DNA of 64,000 nt from Salmo trutta (taxonomy: Eukaryota; Chordata; Actinopteri; Salmoniformes; Salmonidae): positions 36,395,609 to 36,459,608 of the forward strand of contig NC_042961.1 of the NCBI RefSeq assembly GCF_901001165.1. The letters are read 5' to 3'. This document shows positions 56,752 through 64,000 of the stretch, one piece after another. Positions within the stretch are counted from its first letter, which is position 1; every line of letters starts with the position of its first letter. The notes below the pieces were generated by a model, which saw only the letters and a program-made list of their open reading frames with translations, did no database searches and was not told the origin of the DNA. A program made the position numbers and the translations under genes.

Positions 56752-58195
56752 AACTTTGGGCTAGGGGGCAGTATTTGCACGGCCAGATTAAAAACGTACC
56801 CGATTTAATCTGGTTACTACTCATGCCCAGAAACTAGAATATGCATATAATTAGTAGATTTCGATAGAAAACACTCTAAAGTTTCTAAAACTGTTTGAAT
56901 GGTGTCTGTGAGTATAACAGAACTCATATGGCAGGTCAAAACCTGAGAAGATTCCATACAGGAAGTGCCCTGTCTGACAATTTGTTGTCCTTCTGTAGCA
57001 TCTCTATCGAAAATACAGCATCTGTGCTGTAACGTGACACTTTCTAAGGCTCCCATTGGCTCTCTAAAGCCGCCAGAAAGTGTAATGGGGTGTCTGCTGT
57101 CTCTGGGCGAAGAACAGCAGGAGAATTTGTGAGTGGTCAGCCTGGGGACAGTGACACTGGAGATGTGCGTTCATGAGAATTCTCAATTTTTTCTTTCAGC
57201 CTTTGAATGAATACAACGTTGCCCGGTTGGAAAAATATTGTTATTTTACGAGAAAAATAGCATAAAAATTGATTTTAAACAGCGTTAGACATGCTTCTAA
57301 GTACGGTAATGGAATATTTAGATTTTGTTTTTGTCACAAAATGCGCTCGCGCGTCACCCTTCGGATAGTGACCTGAACGCATGAACAAAACGGAGCTATT
57401 TGGATATAACTATGGATTATTTGGAACCAAAACAACATTTGTTGTTGAAGTAGAAGTCCTGGGAGTGCATTCTGATGAAGAACAGCAAAGGTAATCAAAA
57501 TTTCCTAATAGTAATTCTGAGTTTAGGTTGTCCCAAACTTGGTGGGTGTCAAAATAGCTAGCCATGATGGCCGGGCTATGTACTCAGAATATTGCAAAAT
57601 GTGCTTTCGCCGAAAAGCTATTTTAAAATCTGACACCGCGATTGCATAAAGGAGTTCTGTATCTATAATTCCTAAAATATTTGTTATGTATTTTGTGAAC
57701 GTTTATCGTGAGTAATTTAGTAAATTCACCGGAAGTTTTCGGTGGGTATGCTAGTTCTGAACATCACATGCTAATGTAAAAAGCTGGTATTTGATATAAA
57801 TATGAACTTGATTGAACAAAACATGCATGTATTGTATACCATTATGTCCTAGGAGTGTCATCTGATGAAGATCATCAAAGGTTAGTGCTGCATTTAGCTG
57901 TGGTTTTGGTTTATGTGACATATATGCTTGCTTTGAAAATGGCTGTGTGATTATTTTTGGCAGGGTACTCTCCTGACATAATATAATGTTTTGCTTTCGC
58001 TGTAAAGCCTTTTTGAAATCGGACAATGTGGTTAGATTAAGGAGAGTCTTGTCTTTAAAATGGTGTAAAATAGTCATATGTTTGAGAAATTGAAGTTATA
58101 GCATTTTTATAGCATTTTTTTGGTATTTCGCACCATGCGATTCCACTGGCTGTTGACTTGGATGGGACGCAAGCGTCACACCTAGCCCAGGGAAG
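56752..58195 (+). mobile_element. TTAA transposon, copy 8
   Basis: The left end begins near GAAACTTTGGGCTAGGGGGC and has lost its TTAA. The right end, CACACCTAGCCCAGGGAAG, is followed by TTAA (58196-58199). A subterminal near-palindrome TGGGACGCAAGCGTCACA is at 58163-58180. Donor-like blocks are at 57469-57496 and 57859-57888. No transposase. Confidence 0.82.
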
Positions 58196-59367
58196 TTAAG
58201 TCGCAAAGAAAATGACTTCAATCAAATTTTTTACATCAGCCAATGTCATAAAGTGCTGTACAGAAACCCAGCCTAAAACCCCAAACAGCAAGAACTGCAG
58301 ATGTAGAAGCACAGTGGCTAGGGAAAACTCCTTTAAAAGGCTGGAACCTAGGAAGGAACCTAGAGAGGAACCAGGCTCTGGGGGGTGGCCAGTCCTCTTC
58401 TGGCTGTGCCGGGTGGAGATTATAACAGTACATGGCCAAGATGATCAAATGTTCATAGATGACCAGCAGGATCAGATAATAAAAATCACAGTGGTTGTGG
58501 AGGGTGCATCAGGTCAGCACATCAGGAGTAAATGTCAGTTAACTTTTCATAGCCGATCATTCAGAGTTAGAGACAGCAGGTGCGGTAGAGAGAGAGTCCA
58601 AAACAGCAGGTCCGGGACAAGGTAGCACGTCCGGTGAACAGGTCAGGGTTCCATAACCGCAAGCAGAAGAGTTGAAACTGGAGCAGCAGCACAACCAGGT
58701 GGACTGGGGACAGCAAGAAGTCATCAGGCCAGGTAGTCCTGAGGCATGGTCCTCGGGCTTAGGTCCTCCGAGAGAAAGAGACAGAGAAGGATAAAGAGAA
58801 AGTGAAAATTAGAGGAAGCATACTTAAATTCACACAGGACATCGGATAAGACAGGAGAAATACTCCAGATATAACAGACTGACCCTAGCCCCCCGACACA
58901 AACTATTGCAGCATAAATACTGGAGGCTGAGACAGGAGGGGTCGGGAGATACTGTGGTCCCGTCAGACGATACACCTGGACACGGTCAAACAGGCAGGAT
59001 ATAACCCCACCAACTTTGCCAAAGCACAGCCCCCACACCACTAGAGGGATATCTTCAACCACCAACTTACTACCCTGAGACAAGGTGGAGAATAGCCCAC
59101 AAAGATCTCCCCACGGCACAAACCCGAGGGGGGCGCCAAACTCGGACAGGAAGATCACGTCAGTGACTCAACCCACTAAAGTGACGCACCCCTCCTAGGG
59201 ACGGCAAGGAAAGAGCACCAGTAAGCCAGTGACTCAGCCCCCGTAATAGGGTTATAGGCAGAGAATCCCAGTGGAGAGAGGGGAACCGGCCAGGCAGAGA
59301 CAGCAAATAGCGGTTCATCGCTCCAGTGCCTTTCCGTTCACCTTCACACCCCTGGGCCAGACTACAC

Positions 59368-60600
59368 TCAATCATAGGACCTACTGAAGAGATGAGTCTT
59401 CAATAAAGACTTAAAGGTCAAGATTGAGTCTGAGTCTCTCACATGGATAGGCAGACCATTCCATAAAAATGGAGCTCTAGGTTTGTAGGTTAATAGTTCA
59501 ACCTTAACATCAGCCCTAGCCTTAACAGGAAGCCAGTGTAGAGAGGCTTGCACTGGAGTAATATGATCACATTTTTTGGCTCTAGTCAAGATTCTATCAG
59601 CCGTGTTTAGCACCAACTGAAGTTTATTTAGTGCTTTATCCGGGTAGCCAGAAAGTACAGCATTGCAGTAGTCTAATCTAGAAGTGACAAAAACATGGAT
59701 ACATTTTTCTGAATCATTTTTGGACAGAAAGTTTCAGATTTTTGCAATGTTACGAATATGGAAAAAAGCTGTCCTTGATATGTTCGTCAAAAGAGAGATT
59801 AGGGTCCAGAGCAACGCCGAGGTCCTTCAGTTTTATTTGAGTTGACTGTACAAGCATCAAGATCAATTGTCAGATCCAACAGAAGATTTCTTTGTTTCTT
59901 GGGACCTAGAAGTAGCATCTCTACTTTGTCCGAGGTTAAAAGTAAAAAATGTGCCGCCATCCACTAGCTTATGTCTGAAACACAGGCTTCCAGGCAATTT
60001 TGGTGCTTTACCATTTTTCATCAAAATGCACAGCTGTGTTTCATCCGCATAGTTGTGAAAGTAAATATTATGTTTCTGTAATGACATCACCAAGAGGTAA
60101 AATATATAGTGAAAACAATGGTGGTTCTAAAACGGAACCTTGAGGAACACCGAAATGTACAGTTGATTTGGACAAGGACAAACCATTCACAGAGACAAAC
60201 TGATATCGTTCCGACAGATAAGATCTAAACCAGGCAAGAACTTGTCCGTGTAGACCAATTTGGGTTTCCAATTTCTCCAAAAGAATGTGGTGATCGATGG
60301 TGTCAAAAGCAGCACTAAGGTCTAGGAGAATGAGGACAGATGCAGAGCTTTGGTCCAACGCCATAAAAAGGTCATTTACCACCTTCACGAGTGCAGTCTC
60401 AGTGCTATGATGGGGTCTAAAACCAGACTGAAGCATTTTGTATACATTGTTTGTCTTCAGGGAGGCAGTGAGTTGCTGCAAAACAGCTTTTTCAAAAAGA
60501 AATTGGAGGAATCGGAGATTCGATTTAGGCCGATTGTTTTTTATATTTTATGGGTCAAGGTTTGGATTTTTCAAGAGAGGCTTTATTACTGCCACTTTTA
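59368..60600 (-). pseudogene. LINE C reverse transcriptase, catalytic Asp lost
   Basis: At 60068-60481 the frame gives LQSGFRPHHSTETALVKVVN, SVLILLDLSAAFDTIDHHIL and FGVPQGSVLEPPLFSLYILP. In the next frame (59863-60093) the catalytic box reads YADETQLCI, so the second Asp of YADD is Glu. The C-terminal part (59368-59616) shows VLNTADRILTRAKKCDHITP, SLHWLPVKARADVKVELLTY and FKSLLKTHLFS, typical of the L2 group. Frameshifts and the active-site change make it inactive. Confidence 0.85.
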
Positions 60601-60605
60601 GTGAG

Positions 60606-60988
60606 TGTCACGTCCTGACCAGTGAAAAGGGTCATTTTGCCATAGTAGTATGGTCAGGGCGTGGCAGGGGGGGTGTTTTGTGTGTTTTGGGGTTGGTATG
60701 TTTCTAGGGGAATTTGTTCTAATTTTCAGTTTCTATGTTTCATTTTCCATGTGTGGCCGAGTATGGTTTCCAATCAGAGGCAGGTGTCTTTCGTTGTCTC
60801 TGACTGGAAGCCATACTTAGGCAGCCTGTTTTCCTTTGGGTTTTGTGGGTGGTTGCGTTCTGTTTAGTGTGTGAGTATGCCTGACAGCCTGACGTTTATT
60901 TTTTCTTTGTGAAGTGCTTTTCATTCAAAATAAAAGATGAGCAATCAACACGCTGCGCCTTGGTCTGTTCACTACGACGCCTGTGACA
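60606..60988 (+). mobile_element. Solo LTR in the LINE
   Basis: It starts TGTCACGTCCTGACCAGTGA and ends GCCTGTGACA, flanked by GTGAG at 60601-60605 and 60989-60993. No internal region remains, so the two LTRs recombined. AATAAA at 60929-60934 is followed by an ATG at 60937, whose frame starts MSNQHAAPWSVHYDAC, similar to MSTQPAAYWSTFSD of the element at 53810. Confidence 0.92.
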
Positions 60989-61664
60989 GTGAGTTTGGTA
61001 CACATCCGGTGGATAGGGAGCCATATCTTATGTTCAACATAGGAGGGCCAAGAACAGGAAGCAGCTCTTTCTGTAATTTAGTTGGAATAGGGTCAGTATA
61101 CACCTTGAAGGTTTAGAGGCCATGACTATTTTCATCAATGTGTCAAGACACTCAAAAACTTGAGTGTCTCCCTTGATCCTAGGTCCTGTCAGTGTTGTGC
61201 AGACTCATGACAACTGAGCTTTGGAGAAATACGCAGGAGTCCGTCATTTGCTTTCTGATGATCATGATCTTTTCATCAAATAAATTAATGAATTTATCAC
61301 TGCTGAAGTAAAATCCAGCCTCGCTTGGGGAATGCTGCTTTTTAGTAAGCTTTGCGACAGTATCAAATTTTGGGGGGGTATTGTTCTTATTCTCCTCAAT
61401 TAAATTTGAAAAATAGGATGATCGAGCAGCAGGGATGGCTCTTCGATACTGCACGATACTGTCTTTCCAAGCTAGTCGGAAGACTTACAGTTTAGTGTAG
61501 CGCCATTTCCATTCCAATTTTCTGGAAGCTTGCTTCAGGGCTCGGGTATTTTCTGTATACCAGGGAGCTAGTTTCTTATGACAAATGTTTTTCGTTTTTT
61601 AGGGGTGTGACTGCATCTAGTGTATTACGCAAGGTTAAATTTAGTTCATCAGTTAGATGGTTAA

Positions 61665-63087
61665 CCTCTTGGCGTTACCCTAGGATAGGGGGCGCCACAG
61701 CGCATTTTGAAAAAAATTCGTGCCCATTTTAAACGGCCTACTACTCAAACTCAGAAGCTAGGATATGCATATAATTAATAATTGTGGATAGAAAACACCC
61801 TAAAGTTTCTAAAACTGTTTGAATGGTGTCTGTGAGTATAACAGAACTCATATGGCAGTCAAAACCCCGAGACCGATCGAAACAGGAAGTGGAATTCTGA
61901 ATTGTGGACTCAACTTCACATCTTTGCCTATTAATCACACCGTGAGCTATGGTTCATTGAGCACTTCCTATTGCTTCCACTAGACGTCTCCAGTCTTTAC
62001 AAAGTGTTTTGAGCCTTCTACTGTGGAAACTGACAGAATGACACGCTGTTGAAATTGGTCACAGGAGGAGGGCCATCACCATTATGACGCCGGCGGCCCT
62101 GGCTACCCCCTCCTTTCGAAACGTTTTGAAACACAATACAATCGTCCCCCTCGAATCTTATTGGCTCTCTTGTTGAAACAGGCCCTGAAGATTTATGTTA
62201 TACAACGTTTGACATGTTTGAACGAACCTAAATGGGGGAAAAATGTTTGTTTTTTTTAAATTGCTGTCCCATGGCCGACTGAGCATTTGGATTAGCCTTC
62301 AGACGCGCTAACAACAGCAAGCTAATGGAACATAAAGGATGGACTTTTTCAAACGAAAATACATTTGTTGTGGACCTGGGATTCCTGGAAGTGCTTTCTG
62401 ATGAAGACAACCAAAGGTAAGGGATTATTGACAATAATATACAAGATTAGATGTGATATGCGATTGTTCCAAGATGGCGCAGAGCTGTATTTACTAGGTA
62501 ATTTTCTGAGTATCGCATCCCCTTTTATCGCAAAGTGTGATTACCCAGTAAAGTTATTTTTAAATCTGGTATTACACGTGCTTTCAAGAGATATTCATCT
62601 ATAAATCTTAGAATGACAATATTACATTTTAAAAATGTTTTCGAATAGTAATTGAGTAAATTGTAGCACTGTTTCCCGGGATGCATTTGAGGGAAAATAG
62701 TTAGTCAACGTTACGTGCCGATGTAAAATGCTGTTTTTATATATAAATATGAACTTTATCGAACAAAAGAATGCATGCATTGTGTAACATGATGTCCTAG
62801 GTGTGTCATCTGATGAAGTTTGTAAAAAATAGTGCTGCATTTAGCTGTTTTTTGGTTATTTGTGATACATGTGGTTGGTCGGAAAATGGCTATGTGGCTA
62901 CTTTTACCATGTACTCCTCTAACATAATCTAATGTTTTGCTTTTCCTGTAAAGCCTTTTTGAAATCGGACAACGTGGTTCGATTCAGGAGAGGTGTATCT
63001 ATAAAACGATATAATTTGAAAAAAAAATGAAAAAAAAAATTATTACATTTTGTTATGCTAATGGCGATAGGATTTTTCGCTGGGGGG
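61665..63087 (+). mobile_element. TTAA transposon, copy 9
   Basis: Flanked by TTAA at 61661-61664 and 63088-63091; LINE C sequence resumes right after. It starts CCTCTTGGCGTTACCCTAGG. Its ends are diverged and the right subterminal palindrome is weak (GCGA...TCGC around 63065-63080). A donor-like block, TCTGATGAAGACAACCAAAG followed by GTAAGG, is at 62398-62423. It is a distinct subfamily. Confidence 0.82.
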
Positions 63088-63091
63088 TTAA

Positions 63092-63576
63092 CCGTTTTTT
63101 TGTACTCTGACATCCTTGGGTAGGTGGATGGAATCTGGAAGGGCATCTAGGAATCTTTGGGTTGCCAGAGAATTTATAGCACGGCTTTTGATGATCCTTG
63201 GTTGGGGTCTGAGCAGATTATTTGTTGTGATTGTAAACATAATAAAATGGTGGTCCGATAGTCCAGGATTATGTGGAAAAACAAATTCCACAATATTTAT
63301 TCCACGGGACAAAACTAGGTCCAGAGTATGACTGTGGCAGTGAGTGGGTCTGGAGACATGTTGGACAAAACCCACTGAGTCGATGTTGGCTCCGAAAGCC
63401 TTTTGGAGTGGGTCTGTGGACTTTTCCATGTGAATACTAAAGTCACCAAAAATTTGAATTTTATCTGCCATGACCACAAGGTCTGGTAGGAATTCAGGGA
63501 ACTCAGTGAGGAACGCTGTATATGGCCCAGGAGGCCTGTAAACAGTGGCTATAAAAAGTGATTGAGTAGGCTGCAT
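63092..63576 (-). pseudogene. LINE C endonuclease (APE-type), C-terminal part
   Basis: The frame reads LFIATVYRPPGPYTAFLTEF, then IFGDFSIHMEKSTDPLQKAF, HCHSHTLDLVLSRGINI and PGLSDHHFIMF. These are the YRPP, GDF(N), LDLV and SDH blocks of LINE APE endonucleases, which nick the target DNA. GDFS replaces the usual GDFN, so the Asn that helps bind the substrate may be lost. The upstream half, with the first catalytic residues, lies in decayed sequence beyond 63576. It stops at the TTAA insertion (63088). Confidence 0.8.
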
Positions 63577-64000
63577 AGATTTCTAGACTAGAAGCTCAAA
63601 AGACAAATGCAGCCATTTTTTTTTGTAAATTGAAAATAAATGTTAGCAACACCTCTGCCTTTGTGGGGTGTGCGGGGGATATGGTCACTAGTGTAACCAG
63701 GAGGAGAGGCCTCATTTAACACAGTAAATTCATCAGGCTTAAGCCATGTTTCAGTCAGGCCAATCACATCAAGATTATGATCAGAGATTAGTTCATTGAC
63801 TATAACTTCCTTGGAAGTGAGGGATCTAACATTAGTAGCCCTATTTTGTGATGTGAGATATCACAATCTCTTTCAATTATGACCAAAATGGAGATCTTTA
63901 TTCCAGTTAGATTGCTAAGGCGAACACCGACATGTTTAGTTTTGCTAAACCTAAATCGAGGCACAGACACGGACTCAATGGGGATAGCTGAGCTGACTAC

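Larger units (their letters stand above)
58212..64000 (-). mobile_element. L2-like LINE family C, twice interrupted, runs off the window
   Basis: Its 3' end lies near 58212 and it has a long, non-coding 3' region (58212-59360). Going along the minus strand towards 64000 come the RT (59368-60600), a linker (60994-61660) and an endonuclease (63092-63576). It is interrupted by a solo LTR (60606-60988, target GTGAG) and by a TTAA transposon (61665-63087), each time resuming directly. The 5' end is outside the window. Confidence 0.88.

Overview
This window looks like intergenic DNA, or a very large intron, from a salmonid fish. It is saturated with mobile elements. I draw this from the mix of families: many decayed Tc1-like transposons, a tRNA-derived SINE, L2-like and Rex1-like LINEs, Gypsy-type LTR elements with chromodomain or proline-rich ORFs, and a very frequent non-autonomous transposon flanked by TTAA. 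No intact host protein gene, rRNA, tRNA, CRISPR array or bacterial or phage gene is visible. At most there are two weak candidate host exons (11216-11259 and 26053-26146) and a few stretches that may be conserved non-coding DNA.

Layout. 1-2143: tail of an LTR retrotransposon with a proline-rich ORF, its LTR, an inverted LTR copy, and a TTAA element inserted in the first LTR. 2144-3980: an almost intact Tc1-like transposon inside an older Tc1-like remnant. 3981-8682: mostly unassigned DNA with a 170-bp hairpin, a Gypsy integrase/chromodomain fragment plus LTR, and a SINE. 8683-10131: three Tc1 fragments fused end to end. 10132-20768: low-repeat DNA with a candidate first exon, small palindromic elements and two Tc1 remnants. 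20773-25582: two TTAA elements in opposite orientation, the second sitting in a Tc1-like element and carrying a Gypsy reverse-transcriptase piece. 26757-30615: nearly full-length L2-like LINE (minus). 31008-37860: Tc1 remnants and unassigned DNA. 37864-40104: Rex1-like LINE (minus). 40721-47462: two Tc1-like elements, the second split by three TTAA elements nested in one another. 47498-51110: Gypsy LTR fragment and a second copy of the first LINE family (plus). 53810-56069: a complete short LTR retrotransposon with 5-bp target duplication. 56752-64000: a TTAA element, then a long L2-like LINE (minus) interrupted by a solo LTR and by another TTAA element.

The window's main value is as a record of insertions. 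In several places the interrupted host sequence resumes exactly at a TTAA or TA, or a 5- or 7-bp target duplication is readable, so the order of events can be reconstructed. The most unusual signals are these: (1) the TTAA family keeps a palindrome near one end while its sequence changes from copy to copy; (2) the same family keeps exon-like blocks ending in splice-donor-like GT sites; (3) two LTR families place a similar protein start inside the LTR, just after the poly(A) signal; (4) there is a 2.8-kb inverted repeat made of two TTAA elements sharing one TTAA. All proteins seen here belong to mobile elements, and all that can be judged are broken.
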